Shown: positions 48,223 through 57,653, counted from the stretch's first letter. The stretch: 64,000 nucleotides of DNA from Bradyrhizobium elkanii WSM2783 (GCF_000472865.1 NZ_AXAP01000001.1:305461-369460), one strand, 5' to 3'. The notes: generated from the sequence alone by a model not told the origin. Made by a program: numbers and translations.

Positions 48223-50289
48223 TCACCAGTGGGCACTGAACCCGGCGTAAGCCGCAGGTCCGGTCGTGCCATAGTTGTACACTTCCTGATAGTGCTCGTT
48301 GAAAATGTTCTCGCCGCGCAAGTACACCTTCCAGGTCTCATCGATCTTGTATTCAGTGTAGAGATCGACGCGGACGTAAGGGGCGAGCGGCAGCGTCTCG
48401 TTTGAACCGCTGTAGCGCGTGGATACCGCGAGCACGCGCGGCTCGATCAGCCAGCCCTCGATCGGTGTGATCGGGAACGAGAATCTCGCCAGGTTTTCCG
48501 GCCGGCGCGCCAGCGTCAGACCGGTGGAGAGATCCTTGGCCTGCAGATAGGTATAGGCGGCGTTGAATTTCAGGTAGCCCGGCAGGATATCGACGTTGAC
48601 CCCGAGTTCCAGTCCGTCGGTTTCGGCACGCGAGACGTTGACGTAGTGCCCGAGCGGGTGCGCCGGATCGGTCACAAAGTCGATCAGGTTGCTGAACCTG
48701 TTGCCGAAGCCTGTCAGCGAAACCACAACGCGGCCTCCGAACAGGCTTTGGTCGATGCCGGCATCGTAGCCGAAGCTCTCCTCGGGACTGAGCGCGGAAT
48801 TGCCATAGGTCGGCGCATAGAGCTGATAGAGCGTCGGGGCCTTGGCGCCTGTCCCGGCGCTCGCATGCAGCTTGGTGCCGGTCTCCGCGATCGTGTAAGC
48901 CGCGGTGGTTCGCCATGTCTCGAACCGTGCCACATCGACGACGTCGTCAACCCGGCCGCCCATCGTGATGTTGAGCCGCTCGCCGATCGGCAGTTGCCAG
49001 AGCGCAAACACTGAATTGGTGTCTTGCGTGCCTGCGAGCTGCGGCGTCGACGCTCCAGGAATCGGCAATAGGTTGGTGGTGGAGGTGCTCGCCGTTTCAT
49101 GCTGCACACGCGATCCGACGATGAGCGATCCCAGCGGGCCGACCTTCAGGTTGCCCTGATATTCCAGGCCCGTGCTGTCGCCGACGAAATTGGAGAGGAT
49201 GGATGTCGTGTTCTGCGGCAGTTTGTTGATCTTGTAGGTGACGTCGTCGAACGAGCGGTCGATATGCGTCTCAAATGCGCTCACGCTATGGGTGAGAATG
49301 CCGCCGAACGTGTCGAACGACGCGCGTCCCCAGACCTGTTCGAGCAGGCGCGTCGCGCTCGACGGCGTGTCCGGGAACGTTCCGGAGGCCTGATCATAGG
49401 CGGACCGCGTGAATGAGGCCAGCATGCCCGTCTCCAGGCGTACGCCTTCGCCGGAATCGTAGCCGACGCGTGCCGAACCGCCGACGCGGTCGAAGCCATC
49501 GCGCTCGAGCGGGCCATACTTGGCTTCGAGCGCGGGGATGCGATAGCCGTAGCGTGAAAAGCCGTTGCTGTGCTGCCCGCTTCCCGTGAACGCGTAGGAC
49601 CACGGCCCAGAGGTTCCGGTCAGCGCTGCGCTGGTGCTCGCCGTGCCGTAGCTTCCGCCCTCGGTGCTGACGTCGAGTTGTGCCGGACCGGTGCCCTTCT
49701 TGGTGATGATGTTGACGACGCCGCCGATCGCGTCAGATCCGTAGAGTGCGCTCTGCGGTCCTTTCAGCACCTCGATCCGCTGGATCGCGCCCGGGGCGAA
49801 CATCGCGAAATCGAAGTCGCCGCTGGCGGCGGTCGGATCGTTGACCCTGATGCCATCGATCATGACCAGCGTCTGGCCGGTATTGGCGCCGCGCAAGCGC
49901 ACATTGGTCGTCGCGCCTGGTCCGCCGCTTTCGGTGATATCGAGTCCCGGCACGGTCCGCAGCGCATCGACGAGCGAGGTCGGATTGCTGGTCGCGAGCA
50001 TTTCGTGCGTGACCACGCTGACCGAGCTTCCGGTCCGGCTCGCCGGCTCCAGTGTACGGTCGGGAGTCACGACCACTTCGGGAGTCGCGGCCGGCGCCTC
50101 GTTACCGGGCGCCGGGCGCGCAGGATGGGTCGTTGAAGACCTTTGCCTATTCCTCGGGGCCGGCTTGGACCGGACCTCCGGATTGATGACAACAGCAGGA
50201 AGCTGTTCGGGACCCGATTGGGCCATGGCGCCAGTGTGACCGCACGCAGCAACGGCCGCACACCCGGCAAGAAAACGCCGCAAGTTCAT
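48223..50289 (-). CDS. btuB: BtuB-like TonB-dependent cobalamin receptor
   Basis: A 688-residue outer-membrane receptor. The signal peptide ends AMAQ (about 1-24), followed by a proline-rich region. The plug domain has TPTSLVDALRTVPGLDI-like sequence, NVRLRGANTGQTLVMIDGIRVND and RIEVLKGPQSALYGSDAIGGVVNI. The 22-strand barrel ends in YAGFSAHW with terminal aromatic Trp. ATG 50289 follows GAAGGGC. The cobalamin riboswitch directly upstream identifies the likely substrate as B12 or another corrinoid; sequence alone would only say TonB-dependent receptor. It feeds BtuF encoded next door. Confidence 0.94.
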   Translation of the reverse strand: MNLRRFLAGCAAVAACGHTGAMAQSGPEQLPAVVINPEVRSKPAPRNRQRSSTTHPARPAPGNEAPAATPEVVVTPDRTLEPASRTGSSVSVVTHEMLATSNPTSLVDALRTVPGLDITESGGPGATTNVRLRGANTGQTLVMIDGIRVNDPTAASGDFDFAMFAPGAIQRIEVLKGPQSALYGSDAIGGVVNIITKKGTGPAQLDVSTEGGSYGTASTSAALTGTSGPWSYAFTGSGQHSNGFSRYGYRIPALEAKYGPLERDGFDRVGGSARVGYDSGEGVRLETGMLASFTRSAYDQASGTFPDTPSSATRLLEQVWGRASFDTFGGILTHSVSAFETHIDRSFDDVTYKINKLPQNTTSILSNFVGDSTGLEYQGNLKVGPLGSLIVGSRVQHETASTSTTNLLPIPGASTPQLAGTQDTNSVFALWQLPIGERLNITMGGRVDDVVDVARFETWRTTAAYTIAETGTKLHASAGTGAKAPTLYQLYAPTYGNSALSPEESFGYDAGIDQSLFGGRVVVSLTGFGNRFSNLIDFVTDPAHPLGHYVNVSRAETDGLELGVNVDILPGYLKFNAAYTYLQAKDLSTGLTLARRPENLARFSFPITPIEGWLIEPRVLAVSTRYSGSNETLPLAPYVRVDLYTEYKIDETWKVYLRGENIFNEHYQEVYNYGTTGPAAYAGFSAHW

Positions 50290-50331
50290 TAATGCCCTTC
50301 CGCCGACCCACCGTCGAACGAGTTGATACCC

Positions 50332-50508
50332 GTCAACGGCCGGTCTCCTGGCTTGCGGTCGTCTCGCGATCCGCCTTCCCAAACCTGCTTGGCAGGCCCA
50401 GTGGCATCCGGATCGCAAATAGTCCGCTTACAGTTGCGGGGGCAGCCGCGGCATTGGGGAAGATTCCCGCACCGCGTTCCCGTTTCACCCTACAAAGGGC
50501 ACCGATGA
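50332..50508 (-). promoter_or_regulatory. Cobalamin riboswitch of btuB
   Basis: Minus-strand leader with GGTGCCCTTTGTAGGGTGAA at the 5' side (about 50503), GCCCCCGCAACTGTAAGCGG at about 50443-50424, GCCACTGGGC, GGGAAGGCGG, and the B12 box AAGCCAGGAGACC at 50354-50342. It ends about 45 bases before the btuB ATG, a distance suited to translational or termination control. Confidence 0.96.
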
Positions 50509-50754
50509 CGCGCGCAAAGAAGCACAAGGCGGAGCAAAACTCAAATCGATAACGATCAGAACCCAACAGCATTTTTGCGGATCGCTGATAGCGGCGACCT
50601 GGATGACGAACACAGAAAGTTGCTGACAGGCGAAGGGACGGCAGATGGCAAATCCTACAGCCTTATGCGAGCATCACACGTCACCCACACGCGTCGCTAA
50701 ACTTGGATGATACCGTTCATGTGAGCATCGACAGATTCAACGGAGGAACAGGAA

Positions 50755-51282
50755 ATGTCGGTCCCATGCAAACTCGAACGCAGCCTCCTCAGTCACGACG
50801 AATACGAGACGATCCGCGTCACGCATCATCCCGCCCTCTATGACGTCGAGCCGGCTGATCTTGCGGACATGCGATCCCGCTTGCGCAAGATGCGCGACAA
50901 GGAGCGAACGCTCGGCCGACAAAAGCGGCGAGAGACGCGCGGGAAAGGCCAGCCTCGCGGCGCGAACTTCCCCGGAACTGCCGATCGTCCATCACAACGC
51001 AAGCAGGTCTTTGCCGCGGCACTGAAGCGGGTGAACAGCGAGCTCAGGCGTCTTCACAACCTGGCAGCTCGCACCGCCAATGTCGAAGCGGCTCGAAAGG
51101 CTCTCGCGCTGCATCGGGCCGCGGACTTCATTCCCTATCCCTCCGCCGGATCGACCGCCAACGAAGGGATGGTGCCGCGCTTGAGCACACGCCGAAAAAA
51201 GATCGTCACGGGCGCGCGAATCGGACGGGTGTCGCAGGCGACGAAAGTCGCCCAGGCGATCCGCGATGCACGAGGGGCGTGA
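50755..51282 (+). CDS. Basic hypothetical protein, 175 aa
   Basis: A 175-residue highly basic, soluble protein with GGAGGAACAGGAA before its ATG. It is mostly helical and charged: LLSHDEYETIRVTHHPALYD, DLADMRSRLRKMRDKERTLG, VFAAALKRVNSELRRLHNLA, and TGARIGRVSQATKVAQAIRD at the end. The repeated Arg/Lys and lack of hydrophobic core suggest nucleic-acid or ribosome association, which is inference. No family name comes to mind, although such proteins seem frequent in Bradyrhizobium. It is transcribed alone, between the btuB riboswitch and the DUF3551 gene. Confidence 0.68.
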   Translation: MSVPCKLERSLLSHDEYETIRVTHHPALYDVEPADLADMRSRLRKMRDKERTLGRQKRRETRGKGQPRGANFPGTADRPSQRKQVFAAALKRVNSELRRLHNLAARTANVEAARKALALHRAADFIPYPSAGSTANEGMVPRLSTRRKKIVTGARIGRVSQATKVAQAIRDARGA

Positions 51283-51541
51283 GCCGGCGCTGATCGAGTT
51301 GGTGACAGCTTCGCTGCCATCGAGATCTTTGAAAAGCATGGGGGCTCCACCCATCCTACGGAAGGTCTGGACCCGTAATGCCTGTTCTCGACACCCGCGT
51401 CGTGGCTTCAGAATTCGGTGGCGCGATCCTGATCGGCGCGCTCTAGGGAATCTTGTCAAGCTCGCCCCCGGGGAATCATGTATTTTCAGGCGCGTCCTCC
51501 TTCGGCACTATGGAGATATCCTCAATGAGCGAGGTGATCTC

Positions 51542-51790
51542 ATGCGCTACCTGATGGCACTCTTATCTGCGGCCGGCTTGGTCTGGATTGCCGAAGCTGG
51601 TCCCGCTACGGCACGGGACTATCCCTATTGCCTGCAATCTCGAACCACTGGGATTCCGGGAGATTGCTCCTTCCGCACGCGGGCGGCATGTATGGCCGCG
51701 GCGTCGGGGCGAGGGGCCACATGCGCCGTCAATCCGCGCGTGGCATTCGGGCGATATCACCGGCGGGGCCGTGTGAACTCCAGCCAATGA
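51542..51790 (+). CDS. DUF3551-type small secreted protein
   Basis: An 82-residue exported protein. The signal peptide is MRYLMALLSAAGLVWIAEAG (cut about ATA-RD). The mature part DYPYCLQSRTTGIPGDCSF, then TRAACMAAASGRGATCAVNP, has four cysteines in the pattern of DUF3551, a family of short secreted proteins abundant in Bradyrhizobium. Two disulphides are likely. GAGGTGATCTC precedes the ATG. The function of the family is unknown. Composition and spacing agree fully with the family, so confidence is high despite the size. Confidence 0.82.
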   Translation: MRYLMALLSAAGLVWIAEAGPATARDYPYCLQSRTTGIPGDCSFRTRAACMAAASGRGATCAVNPRVAFGRYHRRGRVNSSQ

Positions 51791-51845
51791 TCCAATACTC
51801 GCTGCGTAACCCGGCGCGATGACTGCCGCTCGAATTGTCTGCGCC

Positions 51846-52481
51846 TCAGGGCGCAACCAGCTTCTTGCGAATCGCATAGCGAACCAGCTCGGCTGTGGAT
51901 GACATGCCAAGCTTGCGCATGGCGGACGCCCGATGGGTTTCGACAGTCTTCACGCTAAGCTTCAAGATGGAGCTGATGGCCTTGTTGGTATGCCCCTCTG
52001 CAATCAACTGCACGACGTTCTGCTCCCGCGATGTGAGGAGCGCACTCGACTTGTTCTGTTTGTTGAGCTGGTAGTCGGTCAGCAATTTCTCCAACACGAC
52101 GCTGGTAAAGTAAGGTCGGCCGTCGAGCAGAGCTTCGATCGCTGAAATGAGATGCTTCTTGGCGTCCGATTTGAGCAGGAAGCCACGTACCCCGGTCAGA
52201 AGAGCCTCGCTCAAAATCTCCTCACTTTCATGCATGGTGAGGATCAACACTTCCGAACGCAGGCGAAGCGTCTTGATGCGGCGGCTGACTTCCAGTCCGT
52301 TTACGAGGGGCATGGAATAGTCGGCGATAATGACGTCCGGTCTCGTTTCCAGCGCCAATGCGATCGCCTGCTCGCCGTCGGGCGCTTCTGCAGTTACAAT
52401 CCAATTGGAGCGCGTTTCAACGATCGCGCGAAGCCCGGAACGTACGACTTCATGATCATCCGCAATCAGGATGCGTTTCAT
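51846..52481 (-). CDS. NarL/FixJ-family response regulator 1
   Basis: A 211-residue regulator. The receiver domain (1-120) has the acidic pair in RILIADDHEVV, phospho-acceptor Asp54 in IIADYSMP, Thr in ILTMHES and Lys in FLLKSDA. The LuxR-type helix-turn-helix (about 145-205) has LTSREQNVVQLIAEGHTNKAI and LKLSVKTVETHRASAM. It is last gene of a kinase-regulator-regulator run on the minus strand, 193 bases after regulator 2. It is a close paralogue of that gene (same Asp54 position, same ending ..VRYA..). It likely binds target promoters when phosphorylated by the kinase at 53367-54575. Confidence 0.92.
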   Translation of the reverse strand: MKRILIADDHEVVRSGLRAIVETRSNWIVTAEAPDGEQAIALALETRPDVIIADYSMPLVNGLEVSRRIKTLRLRSEVLILTMHESEEILSEALLTGVRGFLLKSDAKKHLISAIEALLDGRPYFTSVVLEKLLTDYQLNKQNKSSALLTSREQNVVQLIAEGHTNKAISSILKLSVKTVETHRASAMRKLGMSSTAELVRYAIRKKLVAP

Positions 52482-52674
52482 GGCGTCGTTCCCTTGCGCT
52501 GGAACGGTCGATAGCGATAGCCGACAGCGAGGTCAGAAGCATACTCATTGGCTTTCCAGCAGTTATCCCGCAAAACCCTTGGATTTCGCGGGAAATATAC
52601 TGAGGTCAGCTTAGCCTCCCGGGCTCATGGCAGAACAAGCCGGAACATCAAGCGCCGGATCATGCTTTGGCGTG

Positions 52675-53295
52675 TCATGCTTCCAGCAGGCGGGCGCGAA
52701 CCGCGTAGCGGACCAGATCCGCCGTCGAGTGGATATCCAGCTTGCGCATCGCGGCCGCCCGATGCGCTTCGGCGGTTTTGACGCTGAGGTTCAGGATGGC
52801 GCCAATGCCTTTGTTGCTGTAGCCCTCCGCAATCAGCTTGACGACCAATCGCTCCCGCGGCGAGAGCCTGTCCCGATCTCCGGTCGAGACCTCGTTCGAT
52901 TCAGGCGAACAGCTATCGGTGCAAAATGGTTTATGCGCCAGAAGCGACTCAACCGCCGCCAACAACAGCCTGTTGGCATCCGATTTCAATACGAATGCCC
53001 GGGCGCCTGCCTCGAATGCCTCCTGCGCCAGCAGGCTGGAATTGTGGACCGTGAAGATCAATACTTCGGTCGGCAGGCGATACTCCCTGATCCGCCGCGC
53101 GACCTCCACTCCCGTCATGCGCGGCATGGAGAAATCGACGATCGCGACATGGGGTTGGTTTGCGATCGCCTCGGCAAGGGCCTTGCTGCCGTCGTTCGCC
53201 TCAGCAACGACTTCCCAGTCGGCACGTTGCTCCAGAACCGCGCGTAGTCCCGACCGCACCGCTTCATGATCGTCGGCGATAAGAAAGCGCTTCAT
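52675..53295 (-). CDS. NarL/FixJ-family response regulator 2
   Basis: A 206-residue regulator. The receiver domain has FLIADDHEAVRSGLRAVLEQ, Asp54 in AIVDFSMP, Thr in IFTVHNS and Lys in FVLKSDA. The linker is enriched in Ser/Glu/Asp. The LuxR HTH has LSPRERLVVKLIAEGYSNKGI and LNLSVKTAEAHRAAAM. It lies between the sensor kinase (71-base gap upstream) and regulator 1. The two regulators differ mainly in linker and in the receiver face, so they may split one input into two outputs or compete. The target genes cannot be deduced. Confidence 0.92.
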   Translation of the reverse strand: MKRFLIADDHEAVRSGLRAVLEQRADWEVVAEANDGSKALAEAIANQPHVAIVDFSMPRMTGVEVARRIREYRLPTEVLIFTVHNSSLLAQEAFEAGARAFVLKSDANRLLLAAVESLLAHKPFCTDSCSPESNEVSTGDRDRLSPRERLVVKLIAEGYSNKGIGAILNLSVKTAEAHRAAAMRKLDIHSTADLVRYAVRARLLEA

Positions 53296-53366
53296 GGCGG
53301 GTTAGCTCCCACTCGTGTTGCGTCGCAGGCTCGACCGGCGCCAGCGAGGCGAGTTCGGCTGTACGA

Positions 53367-54575
53367 TCAGTGAACCCGTTTGCGCGGACCATGATGGCGG
53401 GGGCGGCCCTTGGCCGGCGGCGATTTCTCGGTCGCCGGACCGCGCGGGAACACCGCGGATAATGTCGTGCCGGGCTGTCCCGTTCCCGGCTCGGAGCGGA
53501 TTTCGAGGGTACCTCCGATCTGCTGCAGTCTGACCTTCATTGCGGGAATTCCGACGCCGGGCGGCCCTGCCATCGCGCCGCCGAGCGCCTGGTCGAGCGG
53601 CATGCCGCGCCCATTATCGCTGACCCTCAGCCGGAAATGGTCATCGGTCGTCTCGATCGCGATCTCGACTTTCGTTGCTCTTGCATGACGAAAGACATTC
53701 GTCAGCGCCTCCTGAACCACCCGCAGCAGGGAGCGCTGCGTGTCGTAAGGTACGCGATCAATCTCGGGCGAGATGCTGGCATCGACTCGCAACGATGTGC
53801 GCGCCGCGAACCCTTCCGCATATCTCTCGATTGCTGCCTTCAGCCCGGCAACCGTCAGATTTTGCGGGTGCAGCAGGTAGGCAAAGGCCCGAATTTCCTT
53901 GAGTGCCTGATCGATCGACGCATCGATATCGTCGCAAAGCCGCTCGGCATTGGTCGGCTCACTCAAGCTGTTCCGCATCCGCATGAGCCCGAGGCTTGCG
54001 GCGATCAAATGCTGGCAGGTCGAATCGTGGAGGTCGGAGGCAATGCGCTGCTGCATGTCTTCCTGAATGGAAACCAGCGTGGCGCCCATGCTCGCACGAC
54101 CGTCCGAGATGGCTGCAAGGTCGTGGGAGGACGCTCCGTCCATGATCCGATGGCTACCGATAAAGGTGGCAATGCAGCCGGTTATGGGATCGCATATTGG
54201 CGCAACGATTGTCTCGACAGTTCGTGGGGATCCCCCGAGCGCGAGCCGATGCCGGCTCCGAACCTCGGCACCTCCGGCGCGACAAGCATCAAGCGCCTCG
54301 TGAACGGACCGGGCATCCTGCTTCCCCATGCAGTCGCAAACGGCCATGCCCCGGATGTCTTCCGACGCGATCCCAACAAGAGATTCGAACGCCGGGTTGA
54401 TATCTTCATAAACAAAGCGCCCTTCACATGAAGGGCGCACCACAAAGAGAAGGTCGGAGGCTAGTTTCCAGTACAGCCGATCGCCCGCGCTTGCTGCGCC
54501 AATGCCTGGCCATCCCTGCGCATTGGTTCGATCCGATCCGCACGTGGGAGCAGTATGTTGCTTCACGGTACGCAT
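53367..54575 (-). CDS. Soluble NarX-type sensor histidine kinase with PAS domain
   Basis: A 402-residue protein without membrane segments. The PAS-like domain (about 31-145) contains YWKLASDLLFVVRPSCEGRF and EDINPAFESLVGIASEDIRG. The HisKA_3 dimerisation domain carries phospho-acceptor His183 in RIASDLHDSTCQHL. The HATPase_c domain shows LLRVVQEALTNVFRHARATK (N box), VSDNGRGMP (G1) and PGVGIPAMKVRLQQ (G2). The C-terminal tail is basic. Start 54575 (MRTVKQ) follows GGAAGGCG; upstream codons are discounted. It probably senses a small intracellular signal through PAS, as oxygen/redox NarX-like kinases do, and phosphorylates the two regulators downstream. Confidence 0.9.
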   Translation of the reverse strand: MRTVKQHTAPTCGSDRTNAQGWPGIGAASAGDRLYWKLASDLLFVVRPSCEGRFVYEDINPAFESLVGIASEDIRGMAVCDCMGKQDARSVHEALDACRAGGAEVRSRHRLALGGSPRTVETIVAPICDPITGCIATFIGSHRIMDGASSHDLAAISDGRASMGATLVSIQEDMQQRIASDLHDSTCQHLIAASLGLMRMRNSLSEPTNAERLCDDIDASIDQALKEIRAFAYLLHPQNLTVAGLKAAIERYAEGFAARTSLRVDASISPEIDRVPYDTQRSLLRVVQEALTNVFRHARATKVEIAIETTDDHFRLRVSDNGRGMPLDQALGGAMAGPPGVGIPAMKVRLQQIGGTLEIRSEPGTGQPGTTLSAVFPRGPATEKSPPAKGRPRHHGPRKRVH

Positions 54576-54861
54576 TCGCCTTCCGCACGGCTCTCCATGC
54601 TGAGAGCCGCCCCTTGCCTCGACCAATCTCCCTGACCCGATCGGATACCCAGTCCGCACCATACACCGTCAGGTAGCAGAGCGCCATTGACGTGGAGCAA
54701 TCTTTGGATTGGAACTCGCGAATTCTTGCGCTGCACCAGTCGCGAGTGGGACGGCGGCAAATGAGACGCTGCCATTCGTGATTGGCACTAACCGCATATC
54801 GCCTTCGCGTCTCGTGCATCTTTCGGTTATTGAATCAGAGCCGAAGCTCTGGAGAAACGCT

Positions 54862-55575
54862 TTAACGCCGAGTGCCCGCAAGGCGCAGCATCATCATGAA
54901 CAGGTTGATGAAATTGAGGTAGAGCGACAACGCGGCGAGTACCGACTTGCGGCCTGCGGAAGTTTCATCGTCCCCAGAGTCGTACATCGCCTTGATGCGC
55001 TGCGTATCATAGGCAGTCAGGCCGGTAAAGATGCCGACGCCCACGATCGAGATCAGCCAGTCAAGTCCGGTCGAGCGCAGGAACAGATTGACCACGCTTG
55101 CGATGATGACGCCAATCAAGCCCATGAACAGGAAGGTGCCCAGTCCGGACAGGTCGCGCCTGGTGGTGTACCCAAGGATGCTGAGCGCTCCGAACGTTGC
55201 GGCGGCGATGAAGAACACGCGTGTGATCGAGGAACTTGTGTAGATGTGGAGCAAGGTCGAGAGCGACACGCCGACCAGGGCTGCATAGACAAAGAACAAC
55301 CAACGTGCCGTTGTCGCCGATAGCGTATGGATGCGTGAACTGATGAAGAACACCAGGGCCAGCGGCGCCAGGATGAAGATCCACATCAGCGGATTCTGCA
55401 GTAATGCCGGACCGGTGAGCTGATAAGTCAGCCAGGCGACAAGAGCGGTGAGGCCGACACCTGCGGCCATGTAGTTGTAGATGCGCAGCATGTAGTTGCG
55501 GAGGCCGACATCGACCGCGATGGCATCGCTGCTAGTCGCACCGGAGGTGACTGCATCCTGGTCATAGTTTGACAT
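54862..55575 (-). CDS. Bax inhibitor-1/YccA family membrane protein
   Basis: A 237-residue inner-membrane protein with seven hydrophobic helices. It begins after a short acidic N-terminus with LRNYMLRIYNYMAAGVGLTALVAW. It has IFILAPLALVFFISSRIHTLS and ends FTGLTAYDTQRIKAMYDSGDD, the conserved 'GLxxYDTQxIKxxY' of BI-1/YccA proteins, then LYLNFINLFMMMLRL. Members act as pH-sensitive Ca2+ leak channels or FtsH modulators. GAGGAGGCAAG precedes the ATG at 55575. It appears to be a single gene. Confidence 0.95.
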   Translation of the reverse strand: MSNYDQDAVTSGATSSDAIAVDVGLRNYMLRIYNYMAAGVGLTALVAWLTYQLTGPALLQNPLMWIFILAPLALVFFISSRIHTLSATTARWLFFVYAALVGVSLSTLLHIYTSSSITRVFFIAAATFGALSILGYTTRRDLSGLGTFLFMGLIGVIIASVVNLFLRSTGLDWLISIVGVGIFTGLTAYDTQRIKAMYDSGDDETSAGRKSVLAALSLYLNFINLFMMMLRLAGTRR

Positions 55576-55975
55576 GGCTTGCCTCCTCTCGACCGCGCCC
55601 AGCACGGGATAGTCAAGCCTATGGTGATGGCCCGATGCAGGATATTAGATAATCACCCGATATTCCGGGGCGGGAACTACGCTGTTTCGGTGCAGGGCGT
55701 TGTCGCTGGAGGAGATGCCTTATTCACTGGGGCCGCCGCTCGTCGCCACTTGTCGAAGCGGACGCGATATTGCTTTCGGGCGGCTCGCCTCCTGATATCG
55801 GACGTCGCGCAGCATGGCCGCGATCCGCAGTTTCTGCCGCCCGCTCCTACATAGAATCCCGGATGTGCGCGCGGCAAAGTCGACGATAGGATCGTAGTCA
55901 TCGGCTGCCGGCATCCCGCATTCCTTGCCGCCCTTAGCGCTTGCACTATCGCCGATGGGAAATATGGAGGCGTGC
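55576..55975. other. 400-bp divergent gap
   Basis: It holds the promoter of the Bax inhibitor gene and that of the small secreted protein gene at 55976. Frames on both strands (for example 55579-55854 plus) lack ribosome sites and protein-like composition. I call no gene. Confidence 0.45.
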
Positions 55976-56221
55976 ATGAACATCCGACTCGTGGTCGGCG
56001 CTCTGATCGTCGGCGTAGTTGCAGCCATCGCAGCGCCGCCAAGCCTGTCGGTAGCCCAATCGACTGACCAGGGCGCGGCTGCGCAAAAGAGCGCAACACC
56101 GAATACAAATATGAACCCACACAAGCATCGCCATTGGCGCCACCGCGGCGGACGGCATCCGCATTTCGGCAGCAGGCGGGTTCGCACCCATGCACCTGCA
56201 GGGCGGTCGTCGGGCAACTGA
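55976..56221 (+). CDS. Small secreted basic protein (81 aa)
   Basis: An 81-residue protein with a clear signal peptide (MNIRLVVGALIVGVVAAIAA, cleavage about VAQ-ST). The mature half is basic and His-rich: NPHKHRHWRHRGGRHPHFGS and RRVRTHAPAGR. GGAGGCGTGC precedes ATG 55976; 17 upstream codons in frame lack a site. Like the protein at 19308 it is a His-rich exported peptide, here with Arg rather than Tyr. Role unknown. Metal or polyanion binding is possible. Confidence 0.6.
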   Translation: MNIRLVVGALIVGVVAAIAAPPSLSVAQSTDQGAAAQKSATPNTNMNPHKHRHWRHRGGRHPHFGSRRVRTHAPAGRSSGN

Positions 56222-56336
56222 ACCGCTGGCCGGCCGATTGTGTGGCACGACAGGCGCAATCCGTTCATGTAATTTGAGCGATCGATGACTGATCCAAACG
56301 CAGTACAGGAACGAATCCGACAGCGGTGGATGTTCG

Positions 56337-56927
56337 ATGAGCGAGACTAACGGGCAGCGGAGTGGGGGCGCGCCTGCCTCGACCGGTTCGGGAAGAGCCG
56401 ATCTTCTATGGCGGCGGTTACCCTATGTCGTCGCACTCGTGCTCGCCATCGCAGGCGTCGCCTATACCAATATCTCGCATCAGCCGCTTGTAGGTTATTG
56501 GGAGTTCCTGGCGCTTGCCGTCGCTGTGGTCTGCGTCGTGACCAAATGGCCCGAGCTCGGCAGCAAGCAGGCTCAGTTTCGGTTGATCTGGACCCAGGCG
56601 CTTCATTGGGTGGCCGTTCTGGTGACGATGAACATCATGCTTGTCTCCGGCGTTCAACAGCTGCTCCCCACGCCGGCTACCAGCCTGGTGCTTCTGACCT
56701 TATTGGCGCTCGGCACCTTCCTCGCCGGCCTTAGCCTTTTGTCCCCCCAGATCTGCTTCCTTGGCATCGCCATGGGTGCCGCAGTTCCGGCGCTCTCCTG
56801 GCTGAAGCAGTCGGTGATCTTTTTCCTTCTTGCCGCCGTATTCCTGGTCGGCATCGGCATGACCTTTTGGCTTAGCTACGGCCGCGCAGCAGCACCTCAC
56901 AACAACGAAGATCAAGTCGAGGCCTGA
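56337..56927 (+). CDS. Polytopic membrane protein, 196 aa
   Basis: A 196-residue inner-membrane protein with about six helices: YVVALVLAIAGVAYTNI, EFLALAVAVVCVVTKWP, WTQALHWVAVLVTMNIMLVSG, LVLLTLLALGTFLAGLSLLS, QICFLGIAMGAAVPALSWL and VIFFLLAAVFLVGIGMTFWL. The N-terminal 25 residues are hydrophilic. No family is recognised. The DUF992 gene starts one base after its stop, so the two are probably co-translated. Function is unknown; no charged transport residues stand out apart from the conserved-looking QALHW. Confidence 0.66.
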   Translation: MSETNGQRSGGAPASTGSGRADLLWRRLPYVVALVLAIAGVAYTNISHQPLVGYWEFLALAVAVVCVVTKWPELGSKQAQFRLIWTQALHWVAVLVTMNIMLVSGVQQLLPTPATSLVLLTLLALGTFLAGLSLLSPQICFLGIAMGAAVPALSWLKQSVIFFLLAAVFLVGIGMTFWLSYGRAAAPHNNEDQVEA

Positions 56928-56928
56928 G

Positions 56929-57414
56929 ATGCAGACGATACGGTTGCTTGGCGCCTTGTGCGTTTTCGCTTCAATTCCCGCCGTCGCAACGCCCGCGCAA
57001 GGCGAGATATTCAGGGTCGGTCGGCTGTTGTGTTCCAGCAGCCCGCGGATCGGCTTCCTTGTTGGATCGACGCAGTCGCTGCGTTGCGTATTCTACCGGA
57101 GAGGTTCGTCGCAGCGCTACATTTACGCTGGGCGAATAAGGCGTGTCGGTCTTGACCTCGGCGTCACCGGAAGTGGCGTTCTATCCTGGGCCGTGTTTGC
57201 CAAGAACTCGCGGATTGGGCCCGGCACCATGCGCGGCAGCTATGTGGGGGCCAGCGCCAATGTTGCGCTGGGACCCGGCTTTGGCGCCAACGCCCTGATC
57301 GGCGGATCGCGCCGAAGCGTCGTCCTGCAGCCGCTTTCCGTCGAGCGCGCGATCGGCGTCAATCTCGCGGCGACGGTGACCCATTTGACCCTTGGCGAAA
57401 GAGGACGTCGATGA
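56929..57414 (+). CDS. DUF992-family exported protein
   Basis: A 161-residue exported protein. The signal peptide ends about PAQG-E. The core FRVGRLLCSSSPRIGFLVGS, LRCVFYRRGSSQRYIYAG, VGLDLGVTGSGVLSWAVFAK, GSYVGASANVALGPGFGANA and the C-terminal LQPLSVERAIGVNLAATVTH agree block by block with DUF992, a small periplasmic family of rhizobia. The two cysteines probably pair. Function is not known; the repeated Gly-rich beta strands suggest a small barrel or sandwich. Coupled to the membrane protein gene upstream. Confidence 0.86.
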   Translation: MQTIRLLGALCVFASIPAVATPAQGEIFRVGRLLCSSSPRIGFLVGSTQSLRCVFYRRGSSQRYIYAGRIRRVGLDLGVTGSGVLSWAVFAKNSRIGPGTMRGSYVGASANVALGPGFGANALIGGSRRSVVLQPLSVERAIGVNLAATVTHLTLGERGRR

Positions 57415-57653
57415 CGGATCCCCGATAATTTGTTCCGAGTGGCGCGCCAAATTGCCATCATTCTAGTAAGAATTGCGCAGTCGGGTTTGCGCGGATCTTC
57501 TTGGGTTCCGGCATTCGGGGGCGGGAGAAGCAAGGCGAATCCAGCGGAGTTCGAAAATGAATTCGCGCCACTTCACTCGATCACCTCGTCGGTTTGAGCA
57601 GGCAGCCTCGCCGCTGCGGTGAGCGGCGAGGTCGGCATCGTCAAGGCGTACCA

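Noticed and set aside
46320..48341. 673-codon open frame on the minus strand
   Set aside because: Only the last 290 codons (46320-47192) are protein-like (BtuF with signal peptide). The upstream part is antisense to cobC and has biased, low-complexity composition.
55677..56268. Minus-strand frames of 172 and 182 codons
   Set aside because: They oppose the small secreted protein gene at 55976, which has a ribosome site and signal peptide.
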